Assembly: GCF_008039615.1 (NCBI RefSeq)
Contig: NZ_VDUZ01000077.1
Coordinates: 1 to 34,525, forward strand
Direction: 5' to 3'
Length of the DNA stretch: 34,525 nucleotides
Source of the DNA: Vineibacter terrae
GTDB lineage: Bacteria; Pseudomonadota; Alphaproteobacteria; Reyranellales; Reyranellaceae
In this document: piece after piece, positions 1 to 16,402 of the stretch
Position numbering within the stretch: position 1 is the stretch's first letter
Layout of the letters: every line of letters starts with the position of its first letter
The notes under the pieces: model-generated
What the model was told of the DNA's origin: nothing
Databases searched by the model: none
The model's input: the letters and a program-made list of their open reading frames with translations, nothing else
Program-made: the position numbers and the translations under genes

Positions 1-45
1 CAGCAACGCGCCTTCGATCTGCTCGACCTGACACCCTCGCTGTAG
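1..45 (+). CDS. C-terminal end of an unidentified protein (partial)
   Basis: Reading frame 1 is open from the window edge and ends in TAG at 43-45, giving a 14-residue tail (QQRAFDLLDLTPSL). The codons have the G/C-rich third positions of the neighbouring genes, but the stretch is too short to identify. It could be the end of a plus-strand gene converging on the enolase-superfamily gene that ends at 124. Chance openness cannot be excluded. Confidence 0.35.
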   Translation, partial: QQRAFDLLDLTPSL

Positions 46-123
46 GCAGCACGAAACACTTCGCAGTCAACAAATCCCTGCGATCACAACAACTTGCTCA
101 ATTCCCTCAGGGGTAACTTCGGC

Positions 124-1236
124 TTAGAGGTTTGCTTCGAATCCACCGACGCGGCAGTCCTTCAGGATCTCCGGCCGGAAGCGCAGGCCATGGCCGGGCT
201 GCTCGGACGGCCGCAGCATGCCGTTTTCGGGAATGGCCGGCGTGGCCCAGAGGTCATCGTTCCAATCCATGTACTCGAGGTAGTTGGCGTTGGGGATCGA
301 GCACGTCAGATGCACCAGCAGCTCATGGAACAGGTGCGGGGCGATCTGCAGGCCCCATGTGTCGGCCACCGCCGCGATCTTGCGCAGCTCGGTGAGGCCG
401 CCGCGCATGGGGTCGGGTTGCAGGATCGGCGTCGAGGGGTGCTCGAAGAATGGCCGCAGGTCGAAGCGCGTGAAATGGCTCTCGCCGCCGACCACACGCG
501 TCTTCAATGCCTGCGCCACGCGGCGATAGCCCGCGAAGTCCTCGCACACTACCGGTTCTTCCATCCAATAGATATCCGCCTCGTCAAAATGGTGGCCGGC
601 CTGGATGGCGGTGTCGGCGGTCCAGCCCATGTTGACGTCGACCATGATCTCGATGTCGGGTCCCAGCGCGTCACGCATCGCATGCACGTTCTTCACGTCC
701 TCGCGCCAGGGCCGGATGTGCGCCGCCTGCATCTTGATCGCCTTCAGGCCCATGCCGGCGAAGTGCCGCGCCTTGTCGATCATGCCGTCGCGCCCCAGGC
801 CGCGCCACACGCCTGAGCCGTAGGCCGGTACCTCGGCGCGGCAGGCGCCCCACAGACGATAGAGCGGCAGGCCGGCGCGCTTGCCCATGATGTCCCACAG
901 CGCAATGTCGACGGCCGAGAGGGCAAACGTGGCGATGCCGCCGCGGCCGACCCAGTAGGTGCTGCGCCATAGGGTTTGCCAGATGCCCTCGATCTCGGTG
1001 GCATCGCGCCCCAGGATCGCAGGCGCCACCATCTCCTTCAGGCAGGCGTCGATCGTCTCCAGCCCGCCTGACAGAGGCTGCAGGTAGCCCATGCCGGTGA
1101 GCCCGCCTCGGGTCTCGATCTCCAGCACGAGCAGGGCGCGGTGCGTCGGCGGCATGATGCCGTTGGCCGGCGGCTCGCCGGCCCAGGGCGCCTGCAGCAG
1201 GGTCGTGCGCAGCGCGACGATCGTGGTGTCGGTCAT
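124..1236 (-). CDS. Mandelate racemase / muconate lactonizing enzyme family protein
   Basis: This 370-residue protein belongs to the enolase superfamily, whose members abstract a proton alpha to a carboxylate using a Mg2+-stabilised enolate; most bacterial members are sugar-acid dehydratases, racemases or cycloisomerases. Visible motifs are K168 in the KMQ strand, the metal-ligand strands VDVN (D200), WMEEP (E226/E227) and GGESH (E252), then D275 and H301 (APHLFHE), the expected His-Asp side of the active site. Length and order fit a complete capping domain plus barrel. I start at ATG 1234-1236, which has GGGAG upstream; the open frame runs further up to 1599, but that part is antisense to the dehydrogenase and does not look like protein. 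It is divergent from the SDR gene at 1418, so the two could share a catabolic role. The substrate cannot be read from sequence. Confidence 0.9.
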   Translation of the reverse strand: MTDTTIVALRTTLLQAPWAGEPPANGIMPPTHRALLVLEIETRGGLTGMGYLQPLSGGLETIDACLKEMVAPAILGRDATEIEGIWQTLWRSTYWVGRGGIATFALSAVDIALWDIMGKRAGLPLYRLWGACRAEVPAYGSGVWRGLGRDGMIDKARHFAGMGLKAIKMQAAHIRPWREDVKNVHAMRDALGPDIEIMVDVNMGWTADTAIQAGHHFDEADIYWMEEPVVCEDFAGYRRVAQALKTRVVGGESHFTRFDLRPFFEHPSTPILQPDPMRGGLTELRKIAAVADTWGLQIAPHLFHELLVHLTCSIPNANYLEYMDWNDDLWATPAIPENGMLRPSEQPGHGLRFRPEILKDCRVGGFEANL

Positions 1237-1417
1237 GGTGCGTTTCTCCCGGATCGAGAACCTATGGCCGCGGCTTGCATTTTTCCAGCGTCCCAGCGGC
1301 GGTTGGCCGGGGCGGCCGCTCGCGCGTCGGCCGCAGTGATGCAACAGGCTTGAGCCGCAGCGCAGGTCATGGAACAACCGGCGTCCTGAACCTTCATTCA
1401 TGCCGGGAGACAGCGCC
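1237..1417. promoter_or_regulatory. Divergent intergenic region
   Basis: This 181-base gap separates two divergent genes and must hold the promoters of both. It contains the Shine-Dalgarno sequences of each gene: GGGAG for the minus-strand gene, and GGGAG at about 1405 for the SDR. I see no convincing -35/-10 pair or operator. Confidence 0.4.
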
Positions 1418-2308
1418 ATGACCATTCGCTTCGACAATCGGGTCGCCATCGTGACGGGAGCCGGAAACGGGCTCGGCCGTGCCCATGCGCTGCTGCTGGC
1501 GTCACGCGGCGCCAAGGTCGTGGTCAACGATCCCGGTGGCGCCCGCGACGGGCGCGGCGGCGACAGCGCCGTGGCCGACAAGGTCGTGGCCGAGATCAAG
1601 GCGGCCGGCGGGCAGGCGGTGGCGAACTACGACAGCGTCGCCGAGCAGAAGGCGGCGGCCAACATCGTGAAGACCGCCGTCGATGCCTTCGGCACCGTCG
1701 ACATCGTCGTGAACAACGCCGGCATCCTGCGCGACAAGTCGTTCCCCAACATGTCGATGGACGATTTCCTGCTCATCCTGCAGGTCCATCTGATGGGCTC
1801 GGTCTACGTCACCCATGCCGCCTGGCCGATCCTGCGTGAGAAGGCCTATGGCCGCATCGTGCTGACGTCGTCGAGCTCGGGTCTCTACGGCAATTTCGGC
1901 CAGACCAACTATTCGGCCGCCAAGCTGTCGCTTGTGGGCTTCATGAACACGCTGCGCCTGGAAGGGCAGAAATACAACATCCTGGTGAACTCGCTGGCCC
2001 CCGTGGCCGGCACCCGCATGACCGAGGACCTGATGCCGGCCGAGCTGATCGCCCGCATGAAGCCGGAGCTGGTGTCGCCGATGGTGGCCTATCTGTGCAG
2101 CGAGGCCTGCACCCGCAGCGGCGAGATCTGGGCCGCCGGGGTGGGCTATTTCTCCCGCGTCGAGTTCCGCGAGGGGCCGGGCGTGCGCGTCGCCGGCCAG
2201 CCCACGATCGAGGATGTCGCGGCCAACATCGACAAGATCGCCGACCTGACGACCAGCACGGCCTATCGGACCGCCAACGAGGAGTCGCAGGCGGTGCTGG
2301 CGGGCTGA
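1418..2308 (+). CDS. SDR family oxidoreductase, multifunctional-enzyme-2-like (3-hydroxyacyl-CoA dehydrogenase type)
   Basis: This 296-residue short-chain dehydrogenase/reductase has the NAD(P)-binding motif TGAGNGLG at residues 13-20, NNAG near 99-102, the catalytic serine in the TSSSSG segment near 152, and the YxxxK motif with Y165 and K169. The stretch NDPGGARDGRGG after the second strand, and the long C-terminal tail, resemble the dehydrogenase part of peroxisomal multifunctional enzyme type 2 and its bacterial relatives, which oxidise (3R)-hydroxyacyl-CoA. That assignment rests on similarity of pattern only. I chose ATG 1418 because GGGAG sits eight bases upstream; the ATG at 1400 would place that ribosome binding site inside the gene. 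The gene is divergent from the enolase-superfamily gene. Confidence 0.9.
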   Translation: MTIRFDNRVAIVTGAGNGLGRAHALLLASRGAKVVVNDPGGARDGRGGDSAVADKVVAEIKAAGGQAVANYDSVAEQKAAANIVKTAVDAFGTVDIVVNNAGILRDKSFPNMSMDDFLLILQVHLMGSVYVTHAAWPILREKAYGRIVLTSSSSGLYGNFGQTNYSAAKLSLVGFMNTLRLEGQKYNILVNSLAPVAGTRMTEDLMPAELIARMKPELVSPMVAYLCSEACTRSGEIWAAGVGYFSRVEFREGPGVRVAGQPTIEDVAANIDKIADLTTSTAYRTANEESQAVLAG

Positions 2309-2429
2309 CACGGGGCGAGGCCGATAGCCCTTTCTCCCGTAGGGGTTCGGCCGATCGTGCTCGTTGCGTTCACGGTTTCCTCGAACGCGCTGTCGTGCTG
2401 TGCTACGACACGCGCGGAGGACGAAGCCG

Positions 2430-3620
2430 ATGGACGTTGCCCTGGGCCATGGGACTCGGCTCGAGCCAGTCACCGACTGGATCGCGCGTGAGGGGCGGCT
2501 CGAGCCGGAACTGCAGCGGTTCGTCATCAAGCTGATGGACCGCACCGTGGCCGCGGGCATACCGGTCTGGCGCTTCTATCTCGGCCTGCAGCTTCTGCAT
2601 CCGCAGCTGCAGGCCATGGGTATCGTCTGGCGCCGCGACCAGGCCGTCCAGGTGCAGGAGATTCCCCGCCGCCAGGGCATCCAGTACACCAGCGCCTATA
2701 TCGGCAGTCCGGTGCAGGAGATCCGCGAGCGAGGCGGCGAGGTCCGCTACCACCTGGATACCCTGACCGAGCAGCACCACATCACGCTGCACGAGATCAA
2801 GGCCGAAGGCGGGACGGATTATTTCGGCCTGGAGCTGCGCACCAGCCGTGGCCGGCTGTCACCCATCATCACCTTTGCTACCGACCGGCCCGAGGGCTTC
2901 AGCGATGTCGACCTGGCCGACCTGCGCCGGCTGGTCGACCATACCGGTGCCGTGGTCGAGATGCAGGTCACCCGGCTGGTCGCAGGCACGGTCATCCAGA
3001 CCTATCTCGGCCGCGAGACCGGCCGCCGCATCCTGGAGGGGCTGGTCAAGCGCGGCGACGGCGACCGCATCAACGCCGTGCTGTGGTTCTCCGACCTGCG
3101 CGACTTCACCGGCCTCAACGAGCGGCTGCCGGCCGATGAGCTGCTCGACATGCTCAACATGTACTTCGAGGCGATCGGGGTCGCCCTGAAGAAGCACGGC
3201 GGCGAGATCCTGAAGTTCATCGGCGACGGCGTGATGGCGATCTTCCCCATCGAGGATGCGATGTTCCTGCCCGACGCCACGTCCGGCGCCGTCGATGCCG
3301 CGCGCGAGGCGCTGTCGGCCATCGAGGAGATCAATGCCGGCCGCGTCGAGGCCGGCCGCGACGCGATCCGCTTCGGCGTCGGCCTGCATGTCGGCCTGGT
3401 GACCTTCGGCAATGTCGGCACCGAGGAAAGGCTGGATTTCACCGTGATCGGGCCGGCCGTCAACCGCTGCGCGCGGCTGGAGACGATGACCAAGGTGCTG
3501 AAGGAGCCGGTGCTGGCCTCGGCCGACTTCAACCGTGTCTGCCCGCGCCCGATGCGCTCGCTCGGACGTCATCGCCTGCGCGGCGTGCCGGATCCGGTCG
3601 AGATCTTCACCACCACCTGA
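2430..3620 (+). CDS. Class III adenylate cyclase
   Basis: This 396-residue protein makes cAMP from ATP. The C-terminal catalytic domain starts near residue 216 with WFSDLRDFT (metal-binding D222). It continues with ILKFIGDGVMAIF (K262 contacts adenine, D266 is the second metal ligand), then VGLVTFGNVG and LDFTVIGPAVNRCARLE, where D336 is the second adenine-selecting residue and N345 and R349 are the transition-state residues. The Lys/Asp pair argues for ATP rather than GTP. The N-terminal 200 residues, with VWRFYLGLQLLHPQL, match the regulatory half of rhizobial-type cyclases. No membrane segment is seen, so it is probably soluble. ATG 2430 is chosen because GGAGGA precedes it by eight bases; an in-frame ATG at 2364 has no such site. 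It is probably a single-gene unit. Confidence 0.93.
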   Translation: MDVALGHGTRLEPVTDWIAREGRLEPELQRFVIKLMDRTVAAGIPVWRFYLGLQLLHPQLQAMGIVWRRDQAVQVQEIPRRQGIQYTSAYIGSPVQEIRERGGEVRYHLDTLTEQHHITLHEIKAEGGTDYFGLELRTSRGRLSPIITFATDRPEGFSDVDLADLRRLVDHTGAVVEMQVTRLVAGTVIQTYLGRETGRRILEGLVKRGDGDRINAVLWFSDLRDFTGLNERLPADELLDMLNMYFEAIGVALKKHGGEILKFIGDGVMAIFPIEDAMFLPDATSGAVDAAREALSAIEEINAGRVEAGRDAIRFGVGLHVGLVTFGNVGTEERLDFTVIGPAVNRCARLETMTKVLKEPVLASADFNRVCPRPMRSLGRHRLRGVPDPVEIFTTT

Positions 3621-3731
3621 GACGCCGTCTTCTTCCCTTGACCGCGGGCGTCGTGCGTGAATGCCCGCAGCCAGCCAAGCGCCGGCTCGACCCGAATTGC
3701 ACAGCCGCCGCACCGTCGTATACTCGCGCGC

Positions 3732-4256
3732 ATGCGACGCACGTCCTTCACCCACATGAATTGCTCGATTGCCGCTGCGCTGGACGTGGTGGGCGATCCG
3801 TGGACGCTGCTCATCCTGCGCGATGCGATGTACGGCGTCCGTCGCTTCGACGAGTTCCAGGCGAACCTCGGCATCGCGCGCAACGTGCTGACCGCCCGGC
3901 TGAAGGTGCTGGTCGAAGCCGGCGTGTTCCGCCGCGTTGCCTACCAGCAACGGCCGGTGCGCTATGAGTACCGGTTGAGCGACAAGGGGGCGGCGCTCTT
4001 CCCGGTGATCGTCGGGCTCAAGGAGTGGGGCGATCGCTTCGGCGCCGCAGCGCAGGATGGCCGGCCGATGGAGCTCGAGAACGTCACCACCAGCAGCCGC
4101 GTCGAGCCGGCGCTGATCGACGTCGCCAGCGGCCGCCGGCTCGACCTCAGCAGCGTGCGTGCCGTCGCCGGCGAGGGGGCAAGCCCCGAGACACGCCGCT
4201 TCTTCGAGCGGCTGGCCTTCGATCGGGCCACCACGCGCCGCGTGTCGCGCGGCTGA
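3732..4256 (+). CDS. HxlR family transcriptional regulator
   Basis: This 174-residue protein has an N-terminal winged helix of the HxlR type: CSIAAALDVVGDPWTLLILR, then FDEFQANLGIARNVLTARLKVL as the recognition helix region, and a wing with YEYRLSDKGAALFPV. The cysteine before the first helix is the redox- or aldehyde-sensing position in several family members, so a sensing role is possible but not shown. The part after residue 110 is a longer tail than in most HxlR proteins and is not recognisable. ATG 3732 has no clear ribosome binding site; ATG 3756 (MNCSIA) is an alternative, and an upstream extension to 3657 is unlikely. Its target is unknown; the cyclase gene upstream ends 111 bases away. 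Confidence 0.85.
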   Translation: MRRTSFTHMNCSIAAALDVVGDPWTLLILRDAMYGVRRFDEFQANLGIARNVLTARLKVLVEAGVFRRVAYQQRPVRYEYRLSDKGAALFPVIVGLKEWGDRFGAAAQDGRPMELENVTTSSRVEPALIDVASGRRLDLSSVRAVAGEGASPETRRFFERLAFDRATTRRVSRG

Positions 4257-4274
4257 GGCCCGGCGGCTTGGTCT

Positions 4275-4463
4275 CTAGGCAGGCTCGTCGTCGTCCCGCC
4301 GATGGCCGTCATGGGCGCGCTCGCCGCGGGCCTTTTCCAGCAGGCTGTGCTTCTTCTCGGCCTTGGAGCGGCCGAACTTCAGCCGGTTGGCCTCGGCGGT
4401 CCGTTCGCGCTCGGCCCGCGCCTTGCGTTTGCGCGCCTCTCGCAAGTTCACGATATCGGCCAT
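4275..4463 (-). CDS. DUF4169 family protein
   Basis: This 62-residue, highly charged protein begins MADIVNLREARKRKARAERE and continues with the NRLKFGRSKAEK segment that is the hallmark of DUF4169, a small family found mostly in Alphaproteobacteria. Its function is unknown. The Lys/Arg/Glu-rich sequence suggests one long helix. ATG 4463 has GAGG eight bases upstream; the upstream ATG at 4484 is rejected because the family begins at MADIVNL. It converges with the HxlR gene, with 18 bases between, and diverges from the AsmA gene. Confidence 0.85.
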   Translation of the reverse strand: MADIVNLREARKRKARAERERTAEANRLKFGRSKAEKKHSLLEKARGERAHDGHRRDDDEPA

Positions 4464-4564
4464 GCGTGACCTCGCAGGAACCATAAAGTCGCCGCTATTA
4501 TTCGCTGTTTATCCTACACTGAAGACGGGGTGCCAACACGCGTTGCGCATGGCGAGGACGAGCC

Positions 4565-7500
4565 ATGAAAAAGGTTCTGATCGGTGTCGGTGTTGGGGTG
4601 GTCGTGCTGGTGGGCGCGGTGGCGGCGGTGCCCCTGCTGGTCGATCCCAACATCTTCAAGCCGCAGATCATCGCCCAGGCCAAGCAGGCGACCGGCCGCG
4701 ACCTGGTGATCGACGGGCCGTTGAAGCTGTCGATCCTGCCGGTGCCGACCGTCTCGGCCGAAGGCGTGCGCTTCGCCAACATGCCGGGCGGCAAGACGCC
4801 GCAGATGGTCGAGCTCAAGGCGGTGCGCGCCGGCGTGTCGCTGCTGCCGCTGCTGTCGCGCCGCATCGAGGTCAGCGAGCTGCGCCTGGTCGAGCCCCGG
4901 ATCGCGATCGAGGTCGGGCCGGATGGGCGCAGCAACTATGATTTCAAGCGCACCGACGCCGGGCCGCCGCCATCGGCCCCGGGCGGCGGCCAGCCGGGCA
5001 ACACCGCGACCGCCAGCGACGGCAGCAAGTTCACCGTCGCCGTCAATCGCGTGGTGATCGAGAACGGCACCCTGACCTACAGCGACGCCGTGGCCCGGCG
5101 CGACGACCGGCTCGAGAAGATCGACCTGACCCTGTCGGCGCCGTCGCTCGAGGGGCCGTTCGCGGCATCAGGGTCGCTCACGGCCAACGGCGTGCCGGTG
5201 AGCCTGGACGGCAAGGTCGGGGCCAAGGCGGCCGCCGGCGTGCCGATCGACCTGATGGTCAAGACGGCCGCCGGCGAAGCACGGCTGGCTGGCACCGCGA
5301 CCGAGCTGACGCCGGCGGCACGCTTCACCGGCACCGCCAAGCTGACCGCGGCCGACCTCGCCGCCTTCGTCCGCGGCCTCGCCGGCGCGGCAGGGATGCC
5401 GGCGCCGAGCCTGCCGCCGGCGCTGGCGCGCAAGGTCGCTTTCGACGGCGCGGTCGAAGCCTCGGCCGATGCCATCACCGCGCGGGACTTCAAGCTGGCG
5501 CTGGGCGACGATCAGGGCGGCGGCACGCTGTCGGTGGCGCTCAAGCCGGCGACGCGCATCGAGGGCAAGCTGTCCTTCGCCAAGCTCGACCTCGACAAGT
5601 GGCAGGCGGCGGCCGAACCGGCGCCGGCCGCGCCGTCATCGGCGCCTGCAGCCAAGCCACCGGCGCCGCCAAGCGGCGCCCGTCCTGCCGCGCCGGTGGC
5701 GTCGCCGGCCTTGCCCGCCAACCTCACCGTCAAGCTGGTGCTGGACGCGGCCGAGATCACCTACAACGGCAGCGCCGTGCGCAAGCTGGCGGCTGACCTG
5801 GCGCTGGAGAACGGCCAGCTGGCGGTGCGCCGCATCGAGGCGCTGCTGCCCGGCAATGCCCAGCTCGCCGGGACGATGACCGCGGCCGCCGACGGCAAGT
5901 CCTACAGCGGCGACCTCAGCCTGGCTGGACCCAGGCTGCGCGAGACCCTGGGCTGGCTGAAGATCGACGTGGCGCAGGTGCCGTCCGACAAGCTGGCCGC
6001 GTTCGCCTTCAAGGGCAGGCTGCAGTCGGCGGCCGGCAATACGCTCACCGTCAGCGATGCCACGGTGCAACTCGACGGCATGACGGCGCGGGGCGGCGTC
6101 AGCGTAGCGCTGGGCGCGCCGATGAAGATCACCGCCGACCTACAGGCCGACACCGTCGATGTCGACGCCTACCTGCCGAAGAAGGCCGCGGCGAGCCCCG
6201 GCGGCAAGCCGGCGGCGGGCGCGCCCGCCGGCAAGCCCACGGCGCCGCCGCCGGCGATGGTGGATGCGCGCGTCAAGGCCAAGGTGGCGCGCATCATCTA
6301 CAACGGCGAGCGCATCGAGGCGGTCGATGCCGACGTGACCTATCGCGACGGCCGCCTGACCTTCGGCGACACGCGGATCGGCAGCGTCGCCGGCGCTTCG
6401 GTGGGGCTGAAGGGATCGATCGCCAACCTGGCGGCGACGCCCAGCTTCGATCTCGTCGTCAGCGTGCAGACCAGCGACGCCGACCGGCTGCTGAAGCTGG
6501 CCGGCGCCAGCTCGCCGGTGAAGGGCCCGATCGGTGCCGTGTCGCTGCAGGGCGGCGTCGGCGGCACGGTGGCCGACCTGACGTTCCGCGACTTCACGGC
6601 CAACGCGCTGGGCGCGACCCTGAAGATGACCGGCAAGGTGTCGCCTGCGGCCGGCAACCCGCGCTACGACCTGTCCGCCTTCAGTTTCCAGACCGCCGAT
6701 CTCGACCGGCTGCTGTCGGCGCTGGGCGATGCCAAGGCTGGCGACGGCATCGGCGCCGTCTCGGCCAGCGGCGCCATCAAGGGCGACACCAAGACCATCG
6801 CCTTCAACGGCAGCTTCTCGGCCAAGGGCGTGCAGGGCAGCGGCGCGGTGAACGTGGCGCTGGGCGGCCAGGTGCCGCGGATCGCCGCCAACCTCAAGAC
6901 CAGCGAGCTGAACATCGACCAGCTCACGGCGCAGGGAAGCGGCAGCGCGCCTGCTGCCGCCGGCGGCTCGGCGGGCGGCGGCGGTGGCCGTCATTCCAAG
7001 GCGCCGATCAACCTTGCCTTCATGAAGGGCATCGATGCCGATGTCGACCTCACGGCGCCGGCGATCATCAAGTCGCCGTGGCGGCTGGACAACGCGGCGC
7101 TGAAGGCTTCGTTGAAGGGCGGCGTGCTCACCATCACGCGCCTGGCCGGCGGCGTGTATGGCGGCACGGTTGACCTTTCGGGCACGGTGAGCGCGCTCAA
7201 CAACAGCTTCAACGCGCGCATGACGGCTACCAACGTCAACGTCGGCACCGCCGCGCGGGCGCTGGGCGACACCAAGCGGGTCGACGGCGTGGCCACGCTC
7301 AGCCTGTCGCTCAGCGGCAGCCTGGCCAGCACGGCCGATCTCGTGGCCAGCCTGAACGGCGACGGCAAGATCAACGGCAACGTGCGCTTCAACGCCAGCG
7401 CCCAGGAGCAGCTGGGCGGCGCGCTGGCAGGCAGCGCGCTGAAGCAGCTCGGCAAGCGCCTCGACAAGATCACCGGCGGCACCGGTGCCAGCGACGAGCT

Positions 7501-7918
7501 CGGCGACCTGCGCGCGGTGCTGAAGGTGGCCAACGAGCGCTTCGCCAACCGCACGGGGCCGGTGGCGGGCACGATCGCGATCCGCAACGGCACCCTGCAC
7601 ACCAGTGATCTGCGCGTCGATGGCAACCGCGCCTGGGCGATCACCGAGGCCGACGTCAACCTGCCGGCCTGGACCATGGTCGCGACCACGAACGTGTTCA
7701 TCGAGGAGGCGCCGCAGGCGCCCTATGCGATCGTCAGGCAGAAGGGACCGGTCGACAATCCGAGCCGGTCGGTCGATCGCGGCCCGGCCGCGGCCTCGGT
7801 GCGCCCGCCGGCCCAACCCGACGCGCAGCAGCCGGGCGCCGCACCGCAGCAGCCGCAGCAGCCTCAGCAGCAGCCCAAGCCCACCGATCCGCTGAAGAAG
7901 CTCAAGAAGATCTTCTGA
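4565..7918 (+). CDS. AsmA family protein
   Basis: This 1117-residue protein belongs to the AsmA family, inner-membrane-anchored proteins facing the periplasm that are related to bridge-like lipid transfer proteins and are thought to affect outer-membrane phospholipid balance. Residues 4-25 form a single N-terminal membrane anchor rich in Val and Gly. It is followed by the typical AsmA start (LVDPNIFKPQIIAQAKQATG, then LVIDGPLKLSILPVPTVSAE). The long middle consists of repeated beta-strand stretches broken by Pro/Ala-rich linkers near residues 345-375 and 540-560. The C-terminal AsmA domain is followed by a Gln/Pro-rich tail ending in PLKKLKKIF. The start has GAGGACGAGCC just upstream. It is divergent from DUF4169 and followed by a palindromic repeat block. 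Confidence 0.88.
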   Translation: MKKVLIGVGVGVVVLVGAVAAVPLLVDPNIFKPQIIAQAKQATGRDLVIDGPLKLSILPVPTVSAEGVRFANMPGGKTPQMVELKAVRAGVSLLPLLSRRIEVSELRLVEPRIAIEVGPDGRSNYDFKRTDAGPPPSAPGGGQPGNTATASDGSKFTVAVNRVVIENGTLTYSDAVARRDDRLEKIDLTLSAPSLEGPFAASGSLTANGVPVSLDGKVGAKAAAGVPIDLMVKTAAGEARLAGTATELTPAARFTGTAKLTAADLAAFVRGLAGAAGMPAPSLPPALARKVAFDGAVEASADAITARDFKLALGDDQGGGTLSVALKPATRIEGKLSFAKLDLDKWQAAAEPAPAAPSSAPAAKPPAPPSGARPAAPVASPALPANLTVKLVLDAAEITYNGSAVRKLAADLALENGQLAVRRIEALLPGNAQLAGTMTAAADGKSYSGDLSLAGPRLRETLGWLKIDVAQVPSDKLAAFAFKGRLQSAAGNTLTVSDATVQLDGMTARGGVSVALGAPMKITADLQADTVDVDAYLPKKAAASPGGKPAAGAPAGKPTAPPPAMVDARVKAKVARIIYNGERIEAVDADVTYRDGRLTFGDTRIGSVAGASVGLKGSIANLAATPSFDLVVSVQTSDADRLLKLAGASSPVKGPIGAVSLQGGVGGTVADLTFRDFTANALGATLKMTGKVSPAAGNPRYDLSAFSFQTADLDRLLSALGDAKAGDGIGAVSASGAIKGDTKTIAFNGSFSAKGVQGSGAVNVALGGQVPRIAANLKTSELNIDQLTAQGSGSAPAAAGGSAGGGGGRHSKAPINLAFMKGIDADVDLTAPAIIKSPWRLDNAALKASLKGGVLTITRLAGGVYGGTVDLSGTVSALNNSFNARMTATNVNVGTAARALGDTKRVDGVATLSLSLSGSLASTADLVASLNGDGKINGNVRFNASAQEQLGGALAGSALKQLGKRLDKITGGTGASDELGDLRAVLKVANERFANRTGPVAGTIAIRNGTLHTSDLRVDGNRAWAITEADVNLPAWTMVATTNVFIEEAPQAPYAIVRQKGPVDNPSRSVDRGPAAASVRPPAQPDAQQPGAAPQQPQQPQQQPKPTDPLKKLKKIF

Positions 7919-8100
7919 ACTCTTCACCTCTCCCGCGAGCGGGAGAGGTCGACGAGCGCGCAGCAGCCTGCCCTGAGCTTGCCGAAGGGCTCGGCGGGTG
8001 AGGGGTTGCACACGAGGCGCCTCGTCCTGGTCCCTCACCCTCCCATTGCGCTTCGCGCACTGGGCCCCTCCCTCTCCCGCTAGCGGGAGAGGGGTGCCTT
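7919..8100. repeat. Palindromic repeat block between asmA-like and RHH genes
   Basis: Two copies of the same palindrome lie here in a convergent gap. The first has stem CCTCTCCCGC (7927-7936) pairing with GCGGGAGAGG (7939-7948). The second has an 11-bp version at 8070-8080 and 8083-8093. Between them are a CCCTGAGCTTGCCGAAGGG hairpin near 7970-7990 and a CCCTCACCC-rich stretch. This looks like a composite REP-like intergenic element. It may also act as a bidirectional terminator, although no T-run follows the stems. Confidence 0.7.
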
Positions 8101-8333
8101 CAGCGCCTCCAGCACGTGCAGCCGCAGGGCGCTCGAGAGGTTCGTGGCGTCGCGCAGGTCGCGGCCCTGCAGCCGTTCGCGGTCGATGTCGGCGACGAGT
8201 GCGTTGAGCGACACGCCGCGGCGGGCGGCGATCGCCAGCAGCTCGTCCCAGAACGCCGCCTCCAGCGACACGCTGGTGCGGTGGCCGCCGATGGTCACCG
8301 ACCGCTTGCGGATGCGTGCGTCGCCGCCGTCGC

Positions 8334-8337
<4 letters not shown>
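8080..8337 (-). CDS. Ribbon-helix-helix domain protein
   Basis: This 85-residue protein carries a ribbon-helix-helix DNA-binding fold: the strand [16 protein letters not shown], then helices [14 protein letters not shown] and [13 protein letters not shown]. Small proteins of this type often sit beside fumC in Alphaproteobacteria. It starts with GTG at 8335-8337, overlapping the fumC stop by three bases, so the two are translationally coupled in one operon. The last residues (APLSR) and the TAG stop at 8080-8082 are encoded inside the downstream palindromic repeat. The DNA target is unknown; autoregulation of the operon is possible. Confidence 0.82.
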
Positions 8338-9743
<1,406 letters not shown>

Positions 9744-9795
9744 GACCACCTCCGGCATCTCATGTCGGGTTCGACGGGGCGAGGGTCAAGGCCGC

Positions 9796-9882
9796 CGTCA
9801 TCCCGAGCGCAGTGAGGGATCTCCTGCGATTGACGCACTGTGCGCCCGGCCGCGGGAGATCCCTCGCTGCGCTCGCGATGAC
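9796..9882. repeat. Long palindromic intergenic element, copy 1
   Basis: The left arm begins GTCATCCCGAGCGCAGTGAG and continues with GGATCTCC. The right arm near 9854-9882 is its near-complement (GGGAGATCCCTCGC ... GCGATGAC). A partial extra copy of the end (CGCTCGGGATGACG) follows at about 9893-9906. A second copy of the element lies at 16403-16488. It sits between gltD and fumC and could fold into a long hairpin in the transcript. Confidence 0.75.
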
Positions 9883-9911
9883 AAGGTGGACGCTCGGGAT
9901 GACGCGGTGCG

Positions 9912-11363
<1,452 letters not shown>

Positions 11364-11533
11364 GGGACTAACTCCGAAATTCCAGTGTCTCAGATTTCCT
11401 TTCCTCCCCAGCGAAGCTGGGGAGGTGTCCCGAAGGGGCGGAGGGGAGGCGACGTGGTCTCAGTTACAAGAATCACGTCGGCTCCCCCTCCGGCCTTCGG
11501 CCACCTCCCCCAACTGCGTTGGGGGAGGGAACA
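11364..11533. repeat. Hairpin-rich repeat between gltB and gltD
   Basis: Two strong palindromes flank this gap. The first is CCTCCCCAGC (11403-11412) with GCTGGGGAGG (11416-11425). The second is CCTCCCCCAAC (11504-11514) with GTTGGGGGAGG (11518-11528). Between them are inverted stretches of CGGAGGGGAGGC and CCCCCTCCGGCC type. This resembles a composite mobile palindromic unit. It lies inside the presumed gltBD transcript, so it may set the ratio of the two subunits. Confidence 0.7.
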
Positions 11534-16183
<4,650 letters not shown>

Positions 16184-16402
16184 GGCGAGCTTCCTTCAAC
16201 GCTGACCGCTATGTGCGAACGTGCCGGCGCGGTTCCCGCCGCGGGGGCACGCAAACTGTATGCCGCAAAGCGACGGCAGATGCGAGTCGATTCGTCAGCT
16301 ATCCTGCCACATTTTTTGAACATTTCGCAGCTTTCTGACGACAAGGGGCAGGCCTGCGACATTTCGTGTCTCGGGTTTGGCCGGTCTGGTACTAAACGTC
16401 CC

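Noticed and set aside
6140-8038. Minus-strand 632-codon frame opposite the AsmA gene
   Set aside because: Arg/Ala/Gly-rich antisense artefact; the plus strand encodes a clear AsmA protein.
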